This document shows, one piece after another, positions 34,464 through 42,169 of a stretch of 44,500 bases of DNA (its first letter is position 1; each line of letters begins with the position of its first letter). The stretch covers positions 1 to 44,500 of the forward strand of contig SYJQ01000002.1 in NCBI GenBank assembly GCA_005798405.1, in the 5' to 3' direction. The translations under genes were made by a program, and so were the position numbers. The stretch comes from Nitrosopumilaceae archaeon. Its GTDB lineage: Archaea; Thermoproteota; Nitrososphaeria; Nitrososphaerales; Nitrosopumilaceae. The notes under the pieces were generated by a model that searched no databases, was not told the DNA's origin, and worked only from the letters and a program-made list of their open reading frames with translations.

Positions 34464-35036
34464 ATGTTTGAATTGTTAGATGAAAATAATCCCGATGAAG
34501 TAGATGTCAAGGTAATTTCTAATAACCAAACTGATAATTTTCAAGATGATTTAACACAATCTATTTCTGAAGATCTAACAGTTGATCAATTACAAACCAT
34601 TTTGGAAAAAGAAAAACAAAAAGTACAAGATTATGAGGCAAAAATTAAACATGTATTAGCAGATTATCAAAACCTAAATAGAAAAACCCAATCTGATATT
34701 GAAAAAGGTGTAAATACAAAAGTTGATGAATTCATGTTGGATTTTTTAAAAATTTATGATGATTTTATACGAGCTAAACAAGTATTCACAGAAAGTAAGA
34801 TCAATATTGAAGGATTAGATTCTATTTTAAAAAATATGGATACTTTGTTAGTCAAATACAATGTGACTCCTATAGATGCATTGGGTGAAATATTTGATCC
34901 AAATTTTCATGAAGCAATATCAATCATTACTGATTCTAACTTAGATGATAATACAATTACAAAAGAACTTAGGAAAGGATATATTTCTCATAAGAGAGTT
35001 ATTAGACCAACACTGGTAGAAATATCAAAAAAATAA
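34464..35036 (+). CDS. grpE: Nucleotide exchange factor GrpE
   Basis: GrpE releases ADP from DnaK. A long coiled-coil (about residues 45-95, LEKEKQKVQDYEAKIKHVLADYQNLNRKTQ) is followed by the DFLKIYDDFIRAKQVF dimer region and the beta domain with VTPIDALGEIFDPNFHEAI, which is the family signature. The C-terminal LRKGYISHKRVIRPTLVEIS is the usual ending. The length of 190 residues is normal. Twelve bases separate it from dnaK, so the three KJE genes form one operon. The KJE system in archaea is generally taken to come from bacteria. Confidence 0.94.
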   Translation: MFELLDENNPDEVDVKVISNNQTDNFQDDLTQSISEDLTVDQLQTILEKEKQKVQDYEAKIKHVLADYQNLNRKTQSDIEKGVNTKVDEFMLDFLKIYDDFIRAKQVFTESKINIEGLDSILKNMDTLLVKYNVTPIDALGEIFDPNFHEAISIITDSNLDDNTITKELRKGYISHKRVIRPTLVEISKK

Positions 35037-35042
35037 GGATGA
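35035..35042 (+). promoter_or_regulatory. Shine-Dalgarno-like AAGGATGA before dnaK
   Basis: AAGGATGA overlaps the grpE stop codon and ends 6 bases before the dnaK ATG at 35049. The same octamer precedes dnaJ, which suggests initiation inside the operon by ribosome recruitment, not a leaderless start. Confidence 0.42.
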
Positions 35043-35048
35043 AATAAA

Positions 35049-36911
35049 ATGGCTAAAATAATAGGAATAGATTTAGGAACAAGCAATTCTGCGGCTGCAG
35101 TAGTCATGGGTGGAAAACCAACTATTATTCCTGCAGCAGAGGGTGCTACAGTAGGAGGTAAGGCATTTCCTTCAGTCGTAGCATTTACCAAAACAGGTGA
35201 TCTTTTGGTAGGAGAGCCTGCTAGAAGACAAGCTGTGACAAATCCTGATAGTACTATTGCTGCAGCAAAAAGAAAGATGGGTTCTGATTATATTTTTAAA
35301 ATCCAAGATAAAAATTACAAACCTCAACAAATTTCAGCATTTATTCTTCAAAAAATAAAAAAAGATGCTGAAGCATTCATAGGCGAACCAGTTGAGAAAG
35401 CTGTAATTACTGTTCCAGCATATTTTGATGATAACCAACGTCAAGCAACTAAAGATGCAGGAACTATTGCTGGTCTTGATGTTGTCAGAATAATAAACGA
35501 ACCAACAGCCGCATCTCTCGCATTTGGATTAGATAAAACCAAAGAGGATATGAAAATTCTTGTATTTGATTTTGGTGGAGGAACACTGGATGTCACAATT
35601 ATGGAAATGGGTGGTGGTGTCTTTGAAGTAATGAGTACTTCTGGTGATACCCAACTAGGTGGTACAGATATGGATAAAGTTGTAATTGATTATGTTCTTG
35701 ATGAATTTAAGAAAAAAGAAGGAGTTGATCTATCTAAAGATAGTACTGCAATGGCTAGAATTAGAGAAGCAGCAGAAAAAGCAAAGATTGAACTTTCAAC
35801 CGTTATGGAAACTGACATTAATCTTCCTTTCATTTCTCATGATCCTTCATCTGGTGCAAAAAATCTTGAATTAAGAATAACAAGAGCAAAACTTGATGAA
35901 TTAATTCGACCTATCATTCAACGATGCAAACCTTCCATAGAAAAAGCAATTGAGGATGCTAAACTATCAAAATCCGATATTAACAAAATTGTAATGGTTG
36001 GAGGACCAACAAGAATTCCATTAGTAAAAAAATTTGTTGGTGAAGTACTAGGAAAAGAGCCTGAATCCGGTATTGATCCAATGGAAGCAGTGGCAATGGG
36101 TGCAGCAATTCAGGCAGGAATTATTGCTGGTGACGTGACTAGCGACATTGTATTACTTGATGTGACTCCACTAACATTGGGAATTGAGACTTTGGGAGGA
36201 GTTAGAGAGCCATTAATTGAAAGAAATACAACAATACCTACATCAAAAAGTAAAGTTTTCACAACTGCAGCAGATAATCAAACAGCAGTAACTATCCATA
36301 TTGTTCAGGGCGAAAGACCTATGGCAACTGATAATGTTTCTCTGGGAAGTTTCAATCTTACAGACTTACCACCTGCTCCAAGAGGTATTCCTCAAATTGA
36401 AGTTAAATTTGACATTGATGCAAATGGAATAATTAACGTAGCTGCAAAAGATCTTGGTACAAAAAGAGAAGCAAAAATTACTATTACATCTAATTCAAAA
36501 TTATCAAAAGAAGAAATTGAAAAACTAAAAGAAGATGCTGAAAAATTCTCTGATGAAGATAAAAAGAAAAAAGAAAAAATAGATCTAAAAAATGAAGCTG
36601 AAAGTTTTATCTATACTGTAGAAAAACTTGTAAATCATGATCTTAAAGATAAAATTTCTCAAGAACAAGGAATTAAAATTACAGATGCTGTAAAAGAAGT
36701 CAAAGAATCACTTGATAAAGAAATTACTGAACTTAAACCTAAACTTGATACTTTAAAATCAATAGTGAATGAAATTACAACTGAACTTTACAAAAATGTA
36801 ACATCTCAACCTGGTTCAGATCAACAAAATGCTGAAGCGGATAACCAACAAGAACAAAATAACACTCAACAAAATTCTGAGTCATCTTCATCTGATGAAT
36901 CTAAAAACTAA
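35049..36911 (+). CDS. dnaK: Molecular chaperone DnaK (Hsp70)
   Basis: DnaK binds exposed hydrophobic segments of unfolded proteins in an ATP-dependent cycle. The N-terminal ATPase domain starts [13 protein letters not shown], and has [35 protein letters not shown], and [11 protein letters not shown] with the following phosphate-loop region. The linker [14 protein letters not shown] leads into the substrate-binding domain, where the GERPMATDN loop is seen. The acidic and Gln/Asn/Ser-rich tail ends SSSSDESKN. The 620-residue length is normal. It is preceded by an AAGGATGA Shine-Dalgarno-like site. It is bacterial-type, as in mesophilic archaea. Confidence 0.98.
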   Translation: MAKIIGIDLGTSNSAAAVVMGGKPTIIPAAEGATVGGKAFPSVVAFTKTGDLLVGEPARRQAVTNPDSTIAAAKRKMGSDYIFKIQDKNYKPQQISAFILQKIKKDAEAFIGEPVEKAVITVPAYFDDNQRQATKDAGTIAGLDVVRIINEPTAASLAFGLDKTKEDMKILVFDFGGGTLDVTIMEMGGGVFEVMSTSGDTQLGGTDMDKVVIDYVLDEFKKKEGVDLSKDSTAMARIREAAEKAKIELSTVMETDINLPFISHDPSSGAKNLELRITRAKLDELIRPIIQRCKPSIEKAIEDAKLSKSDINKIVMVGGPTRIPLVKKFVGEVLGKEPESGIDPMEAVAMGAAIQAGIIAGDVTSDIVLLDVTPLTLGIETLGGVREPLIERNTTIPTSKSKVFTTAADNQTAVTIHIVQGERPMATDNVSLGSFNLTDLPPAPRGIPQIEVKFDIDANGIINVAAKDLGTKREAKITITSNSKLSKEEIEKLKEDAEKFSDEDKKKKEKIDLKNEAESFIYTVEKLVNHDLKDKISQEQGIKITDAVKEVKESLDKEITELKPKLDTLKSIVNEITTELYKNVTSQPGSDQQNAEADNQQEQNNTQQNSESSSSDESKN

Positions 36912-36944
36912 CCAATTCCACAATTTATACATCAATTATAATTA

Positions 36945-36952
36945 AAGGATGA
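36945..36952 (+). promoter_or_regulatory. Shine-Dalgarno-like AAGGATGA before dnaJ
   Basis: AAGGATGA ends 3 bases before the dnaJ ATG at 36956. It is identical to the octamer before dnaK. Confidence 0.4.
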
Positions 36953-36955
36953 TTC

Positions 36956-38035
36956 ATGGCTGCAAAACGTGATTATTATGAGGTTTTAGGGGTTTCAAAA
37001 ACATCTCCCTCTGATGAAATCAAAGCACAATACAGAAAATTAGCGTTAAAATTTCATCCTGATCGTAACAAATCTGCTGAAGCCGGAGAACACTTTAAAG
37101 AAATTTCAGAAGCATATGCTGTTCTGTCGGATCCTGAAAAAAGAAAAGTTTACGATCAACATGGACATGCAGGTGTAGATGGAAGATATAGTAATGAAGA
37201 TATTTTTCAAGGTGCACGTGGTGATTTTAGTGATCTATTTGGAAGAAGCAGTGGGTTTGATTCCATTTTTGAATCTCTTTTTGGTAGAGCAGGAGGTTCA
37301 AGCTATAGACAACAAAGAGGTTCTGATATTCTCTATGAAACTTCAGTGACTCTTGAAGATGTTCTTCACGGTAAAAAAATGGAAATCAATTTACAAAAAG
37401 AAATAGAATGTGAAATTTGTAATGGCTCTGGATGTAAACCAGGTACAAACAAAAACACTTGTTCAACATGTAATGGTCAGGGTCAAGTCCGTAAAAGCAG
37501 AAGCATGGGATTTGCATCATTTGTTACAGTAGAGCCATGTTCAACATGTAAAGGACAAGGTTCAATCATACAAACACCATGTAGTGAATGTAGGGGAAAC
37601 GGAAAGAAGAAAGGCACCAAAAAAATATCCTTCGAGATTCCTCCTGGTGTGGACACTGGTGATTACACTGTTCCAGAAGAAGGTAATGAAATGCCTGGTG
37701 GAATAAATGGTGATTTGATTGTTAGAATTAGAGTTCAACCTCACCAAAAATTCAAGAGAGATAATATGGACATTTTTTATGATCAGGATATATCTATGAT
37801 TGATGCTGCTTTAGGTCGTGAAATTACCGTTCCAACTTTAGATGGAACTGAAAAAATTAAGGTAGAATCTGGTAGTCAACCAAATACAATCATAAAATTA
37901 AAAGGTCGAGGTGTACCACACATGAATTCAAGAAGTAGGGGAGATCAATACATACGAATTGTTGTTAATATTCCAAAAAAACTCACTAAACATCAAAAAA
38001 ATCTTTTAGATGAATTCCAAAAGTCTAATGAATAA
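36956..38035 (+). CDS. dnaJ: Co-chaperone DnaJ (Hsp40, type A)
   Basis: DnaJ delivers substrates to DnaK and stimulates its ATPase. The J domain spans residues 4-70 with the catalytic HPD in KFHPDRN. A Gly/Phe-rich region follows (FGRSSGFDSIFESLFGRAGG). Four CxxCxGxG-type repeats are present: CEICNGSG, CSTCNGQG, CSTCKGQG and CSECRGNG, all with their cysteines, so it is type A. The C-terminal substrate-binding and dimer domains are complete. The 359 residues are normal for the family. It is 44 bases after dnaK. Confidence 0.97.
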   Translation: MAAKRDYYEVLGVSKTSPSDEIKAQYRKLALKFHPDRNKSAEAGEHFKEISEAYAVLSDPEKRKVYDQHGHAGVDGRYSNEDIFQGARGDFSDLFGRSSGFDSIFESLFGRAGGSSYRQQRGSDILYETSVTLEDVLHGKKMEINLQKEIECEICNGSGCKPGTNKNTCSTCNGQGQVRKSRSMGFASFVTVEPCSTCKGQGSIIQTPCSECRGNGKKKGTKKISFEIPPGVDTGDYTVPEEGNEMPGGINGDLIVRIRVQPHQKFKRDNMDIFYDQDISMIDAALGREITVPTLDGTEKIKVESGSQPNTIIKLKGRGVPHMNSRSRGDQYIRIVVNIPKKLTKHQKNLLDEFQKSNE

Positions 38036-38046
38036 TAGGTAAAAAA

Positions 38047-38598
38047 TTGAAAATTGCTTTAGATGTTGATGGTGTACTAGCTGATGTAATTGAATCATGG
38101 CTAATTTACAGTAATAAAATCAGACCTGTTATTTTTAAAGATGATATAACAAATTGGGATTTTTGGAAAAAATTCAAGATTAATAGATATGACTTTTACG
38201 AAGAATTAACTGCATGTTGGAAAAACTGGAATTCTATTCCTCCTACAGAAGATAATTTGTCAATAATTACCCAAAACCTATCAAATTTTGGACAAGTAGA
38301 TATTGTTACAGCTAGAGAACTCTCAACTGATTCTTTTGTAAAAAATTGGCTTAAACTACATGATGTAACTTATCAAAATTATGTTTCAGTAATTGATGGT
38401 CCGATGAAGGCAGATTTAGATTATGATATTTTTATTGATGATTCTCCATTAAATGCAATTAAATTTTTAAAACATAAAAAAAATGTTCTTCTATATTCAC
38501 AGCCATGGAATCAGCACATTTCTGATCCGAACATTCAAAGAATTTCAACTCTTTCTGAAGCTGTTGAAAAATTAAAATTATTTAGTATTCTTGACTAA
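38047..38598 (+). CDS. HAD-superfamily 5'-nucleotidase-like phosphatase (NT5C type)
   Basis: This is a cytoplasmic phosphohydrolase with the HAD motifs. Motif I is LDVDGVLADV with D6 and D8, motif II is VTARE, motif III Lys stands in GPMKAD, and motif IV is FIDDSP. The layout fits the 5'(3')-deoxyribonucleotidase-like (NT5C) group, whose substrates are nucleoside monophosphates. The 183-residue length fits. It starts with TTG at 38047, 11 bases after dnaJ, with a short AGGT upstream, so it is probably the last gene of the chaperone operon. Its 3' end overlaps the convergent small CxxC gene by 21 bases. Confidence 0.85.
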   Translation: MKIALDVDGVLADVIESWLIYSNKIRPVIFKDDITNWDFWKKFKINRYDFYEELTACWKNWNSIPPTEDNLSIITQNLSNFGQVDIVTARELSTDSFVKNWLKLHDVTYQNYVSVIDGPMKADLDYDIFIDDSPLNAIKFLKHKKNVLLYSQPWNQHISDPNIQRISTLSEAVEKLKLFSILD

Positions 38599-38748
38599 TT
38601 TTCTTATTGTCACTTGATGGCCATTTCGTATATGGGATATGTGATTAGTATTCAATATGTCTCCAATTTTATCATCACTATAGAATTTTATGTTATAGCG
38701 TCCTAGAATCTTTTTACAGTTACTGCAATAAATCTCTCTGAATTCCAT
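38578..38748 (-). CDS. Small CxxC protein (56 aa)
   Basis: This short gene encodes MEFREIYCSNCKKILGRYNI followed by a basic tail with several His (HISHIRNGH). One CxxC pair at residues 8-11, with nearby His, may bind a metal or nucleic acid. The first half has the look of the N-terminus of small zinc-ribbon or Com-like proteins (YCSNCKKIL). A TATA-like GATATATTTT lies 28 bases upstream (38771-38780), which supports the gene. Its stop lies inside the HAD gene on the other strand. No further function can be given. Confidence 0.6.
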   Translation of the reverse strand: MEFREIYCSNCKKILGRYNIKFYSDDKIGDILNTNHISHIRNGHQVTIRKLVKNTK

Positions 38749-38770
38749 TTTTCACACAATTAGTTAATCT

Positions 38771-38780
38771 GATATATTTT
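38771..38780 (-). promoter_or_regulatory. TATA-like element for the 56-aa CxxC gene
   Basis: Plus-strand GATATATTTT (minus AAAATATATC) is centred about 28 bases before the ATG at 38748. Confidence 0.42.
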
Positions 38781-38791
38781 AATTAAAACAG

Positions 38792-38799
38792 TATAATAA
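38792..38799 (+). promoter_or_regulatory. TATA-like element for tRNA-Leu
   Basis: TATAATAA is centred about 37 bases before the first base of tRNA-Leu. The tRNA-Gln gene has an AT-rich box at a similar distance, so both transcripts may carry a leader of about 10 bases. Confidence 0.4.
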
Positions 38800-38832
38800 A
38801 GAAACTTATTCTAGATTTCAAGAATTTAGATT

Positions 38833-38917
38833 GCGGGAGTCGCCCAGCCTGGTCAAAGGCGTAAGGTTCAGATCCTTATCTTCTAGGAGTTCGTGGGTTC
38901 AAATCCCACTTCCCGCA
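38833..38917 (+). tRNA. tRNA-Leu (anticodon CAG)
   Basis: This is a class II tRNA of 85 bases. Acceptor GCGGGAG pairs with TTCCCGC, the D arm runs GCCCAGCCTGGTCAAAGGC, and the anticodon stem TAAGG/CCTTA encloses TTCAGAT (CAG reads CUG, Leu). It has a long variable arm TCTTCTAGGAGTTC, T stem GTGGG/CCCAC with loop TTCAAAT, and discriminator A. No intron is present and CCA is not encoded. Confidence 0.96.
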
Positions 38918-38927
38918 TCAATTATGA

Positions 38928-40835
38928 TTAATTATTTTCCAAAAATTTATTTATTTTTTCTAAAAGAAGACTGTTTACCATTTCACCTGATACTTTTCCC
39001 CTGAGTTCTTTCATGGCAATTCCCATTAAAGGACCAACCGAACGCTCTTTTTGATTTTGAATAATTTCCTTATTGTTATTAATGATTTTCTCTATAATTT
39101 TTTCAAATTCTTCTTTGCTGACAGTTTCAATTGATGTATTTTTTATCGCATCTTCAATTGTTTTTGATTTTCCAGACATGATATTTTCAAATATAATTTC
39201 AATTGACTCTTTAGTAATTTTTCCTTTTTCTAAAAATTCAAAAGTTTTCACGATTTCTTCATTTCTTAATAATTGAGAATTCAAACCATTTCTTTCTAGA
39301 TTGGTAATGGTGGAACAAAGAATTGAGGCTATGAAAGTTGGCACTGTTGAAATTTCTCGACAAATTTTTTCAAAAATTTCAAAATGCATAGAATCAAAAA
39401 TCTGTTCTGCTAACTGTAAATTCAAATCATATTTTTTTTGTAGCTCATTAAGTGACTCATTCCATGATTTTGGAATGTTTTTCTTTGCATCTTCTAACTC
39501 TTTTTTTGATATGATTATCGGAGGAATGTCTGTTTCAGGATACATCCTTGATGCACCAGGTCTGGGTCTGAGGAATATCGTTTCACCAATTTGAGTAGCT
39601 AATCTGGTTTCTGCAGGAACACCTTTCTTTGCTTGACTTATTCTTTTAATTATAGAATCAATTGCAAAATCAATTTTTACTACAGGTGCAGAAATTATTA
39701 AAAATGCGTCATCCTCGTTGATTTCTAATATTTTTTTCACGACAGACACATCCTTTTCTTCTATTCCATAATTCGGTAATTCATCTGAATGAAAAACTCC
39801 TCCAATTCCATAAAATTTTACAAGTTGACCAATTTCTTTTCCTAATCTTATTCCTTCATACGGTGAATAACCAAACATGCCTGCAAAATTTCTGATTCTA
39901 ATTGCTTTGATAATCGAGTTATCTCTTAAGGATTTTTGAATGATTTTTGATTCACAATTCTTAAAGTCATTTGTTATGTCAAAAATATCACTATTTTTTG
40001 AAATTTCTACAAACTCTAAATTCTGCAATCTTTCAGCTATTTTGACAAGACCGTGTTGTCTTTTGGCCTCAAATTCTACTACTTTTTCTAATTGGTCTAA
40101 TTGCTGTACTCCTTTAACTTCAACCACTCCTCCTCCATCCTTAACAGAGACATTGACGTCTTGTCGTATTGAACCAATTCCGCGAGTAACTTTTTTTGTA
40201 CTTCGTAATAATCTGCCAAGAGATAATGCAATTTTTTTTATTTTTTTGGAATCCCCTTCAACAGGTTCCAATGCAATTTCGATTAAAGGAACACCAAGAC
40301 GATCTAAACTGTACTCTCTTAGGTCTCCCTTATCACCAAGTAATTTTGCAGCATCTTCTTCTAAACAAATTGATTGAACACCAATTTTTTCACCATCTAC
40401 ATCAATATGTCCTCCTTGAGAAACTAACATTGTTCTTTGAAAACCAGTAGTGTTTGAACCATCAATTACAGTCTTTCTCATAGGATAAACTTCACTAAAA
40501 ATATTTGATTCAAGTGCAGATGAAATTATCAGTGCAAGAGTTTTTGCATCGTTATCTAAGTTATGAGGAGGTTCTTCATCCTGTTCTACCAAACAGCTAC
40601 TTTCCGGATTAGCATAATACACTATTGTTTTAGATTTTGAACTCTCAAAAAGAGCTGCTGGATCATATTCACCCAATTCACTTTTCACTGCTCTTAATTT
40701 TCTTTGAAACTTTATGGTATATTCATCTGATTCAAGTGGTATGCAATTACAAAATAATTTTTTGTTAGTAGATAACTGCTGATGTATCTCAAGACCAACT
40801 TTTAATCCAATATTTTCAATGGTAAATTCAGACAT
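38928..40835 (-). CDS. gatE: Glutamyl-tRNA(Gln) amidotransferase subunit E
   Basis: GatE is the kinase/transamidase subunit that activates Glu on tRNA-Gln in archaea. The GatB-like core shows GLKVGLEIHQQLSTNKKLFCNC, then YANPESSCLVEQDEEPPH, KTVIDGSNTTGFQRT and CLEEDAAKLLGDKG, and RGIGSIRQDVNVSVKDGG. An inserted AspRS-like (GAD) segment and the helical C-terminal tail follow, ending near GPLMGIAMKELRGKVSGEMVN. At 635 residues it is longer than bacterial GatB, as expected. It follows gatD by 12 bases. GatDE exists in archaea only and replaces glutaminyl-tRNA synthetase. Confidence 0.97.
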   Translation of the reverse strand: MSEFTIENIGLKVGLEIHQQLSTNKKLFCNCIPLESDEYTIKFQRKLRAVKSELGEYDPAALFESSKSKTIVYYANPESSCLVEQDEEPPHNLDNDAKTLALIISSALESNIFSEVYPMRKTVIDGSNTTGFQRTMLVSQGGHIDVDGEKIGVQSICLEEDAAKLLGDKGDLREYSLDRLGVPLIEIALEPVEGDSKKIKKIALSLGRLLRSTKKVTRGIGSIRQDVNVSVKDGGGVVEVKGVQQLDQLEKVVEFEAKRQHGLVKIAERLQNLEFVEISKNSDIFDITNDFKNCESKIIQKSLRDNSIIKAIRIRNFAGMFGYSPYEGIRLGKEIGQLVKFYGIGGVFHSDELPNYGIEEKDVSVVKKILEINEDDAFLIISAPVVKIDFAIDSIIKRISQAKKGVPAETRLATQIGETIFLRPRPGASRMYPETDIPPIIISKKELEDAKKNIPKSWNESLNELQKKYDLNLQLAEQIFDSMHFEIFEKICREISTVPTFIASILCSTITNLERNGLNSQLLRNEEIVKTFEFLEKGKITKESIEIIFENIMSGKSKTIEDAIKNTSIETVSKEEFEKIIEKIINNNKEIIQNQKERSVGPLMGIAMKELRGKVSGEMVNSLLLEKINKFLENN

Positions 40836-40847
40836 TCATGTAACCCA

Positions 40848-42137
40848 TTAGTCAGATATTTCAGAAGCAATATTTTGAAGCATTATCTGTTTAACATCTT
40901 CAAGAGTTTTTGAATTTCCAAGAGCCCACATAGCTTTTACTAGTGCAACTTCTGGAATAATATTCTCCAAAGGAATTATTCCTAAATTAAGTAAATCTCG
41001 ACCGCTTTCGTATACTGTCATTCTTACTCTACCGTCAATACATTGTGAAGTCATGCCTAAAAAAATGCCTTTTTCATTTGCTTTTTTTACATTATCATAC
41101 ATTGTTTTTCCAATATGTCCTAAACCAGTTCCCTCAAAAATTATTCCACTGTAATTCATTTTGATAATTTCCCCCAAAAGACTTGGATCATATCCAGGAT
41201 GATATTTTACTAATGCTACTTTTGTATTAAGATTGATTCTTGGCTGAAATTCTTTAATTCTGAAAAAATCATCTTTCATGTTTCTCTGAATTTGATCATT
41301 TACAATTATGAATGCTGGATTATCTCCAATAGTTTGGAATGCCCCTCTCTTGCTAGTATGGTTCTTTCTAACTCTTGTTCCAACATGACATGCAACTGTT
41401 TCATCATTTTCATCTTGATGCATTACGATATAGACACCGTTTGTTTTACAGCCAAGAAGAAATTTTATTGCACCTACCAAATTCAGTGCTGCATCTGATG
41501 AAGCACGATCGGAAGATCTTTGTGACCCTACAAGTGCAATTGGTATTGGAAATCCTGCAAGTGCAAATGAAAGAAATGATGACGTGTAATGCATTGTATC
41601 TGTCCCATGTGCAATAATTATTCCTGAATAATTTGAATTTGAGTATTCTTTTAATTTCTCAGCAATTTTTAACCAATGTTCTGGCATTATGTTTTCTGAA
41701 TATTCTGAAAACAATACCTCTGCATCCACATTGGCAATTTTAGCAAGTTCGGGAACTGATGAATTTAGTTCTTCAGCAGTCAAAACTGGAGTAACTGCAC
41801 CCGTTCTATAATCTACTTTGCTTGCAATTGTTCCACCTGTTGATAACAGGAGAATTTTTGGCAGAGCTGGATTTTTTTCTAATCTTTCTTTTTTCTCAAT
41901 ATTTTTTTCAGGGCTAGGTATTTTCTCTATTTTCTCAATCTTTTCTATTTCTAATCCAATATTGTATCCACTCTTTAATTTGAGAACTAGATGTTTATCG
42001 TCACTGTGTTCGTATCTTGGCATGATTATTCCCAAATATGTCAAATCTGCAAGGATTTTGACTGAATCCCCTACACCAATATTGTTAGTTTTTAAAAACT
42101 CTAGTGATTTTCCAGTATAGCCTCTAAATTCAGACAT
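40848..42137 (-). CDS. gatD: Glutamyl-tRNA(Gln) amidotransferase subunit D
   Basis: GatD is the asparaginase-like subunit that supplies ammonia from glutamine to GatE. The N-terminal about 80 residues are the GatD-specific domain. The asparaginase domain then shows the catalytic Thr in LLSTGGTIASKVDY and the second Thr/Asp in AHGTDTMHYT, with later GTGLGHI and QCIDGRV. The length of 429 residues is normal. A TATA-like ATTTAATAAAA is centred 26 bases upstream of the ATG. The promoter overlaps the last bases before the cdc48 stop. Confidence 0.97.
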   Translation of the reverse strand: MSEFRGYTGKSLEFLKTNNIGVGDSVKILADLTYLGIIMPRYEHSDDKHLVLKLKSGYNIGLEIEKIEKIEKIPSPEKNIEKKERLEKNPALPKILLLSTGGTIASKVDYRTGAVTPVLTAEELNSSVPELAKIANVDAEVLFSEYSENIMPEHWLKIAEKLKEYSNSNYSGIIIAHGTDTMHYTSSFLSFALAGFPIPIALVGSQRSSDRASSDAALNLVGAIKFLLGCKTNGVYIVMHQDENDETVACHVGTRVRKNHTSKRGAFQTIGDNPAFIIVNDQIQRNMKDDFFRIKEFQPRINLNTKVALVKYHPGYDPSLLGEIIKMNYSGIIFEGTGLGHIGKTMYDNVKKANEKGIFLGMTSQCIDGRVRMTVYESGRDLLNLGIIPLENIIPEVALVKAMWALGNSKTLEDVKQIMLQNIASEISD

Positions 42138-42156
42138 TTACGAGAGTTGGTTTGTC

Positions 42157-42168
42157 TATTTAATAAAA
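42157..42168 (-). promoter_or_regulatory. TATA-like element for gatD-gatE
   Basis: Plus-strand TATTTAATAAAA (minus TTTTATTAAATA) is centred near 42163, 26 bases before the gatD ATG at 42137. It lies in the 32-base gap before the cdc48 stop. Confidence 0.45.
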
Positions 42169-42169
42169 A

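Noticed and set aside
38833-38917. tRNA-Leu as an integration site for a mobile element
   Set aside because: I see no repeated 3' tRNA fragment, integrase or composition change beside it; neighbours are core genes. The same holds for the other two tRNAs.
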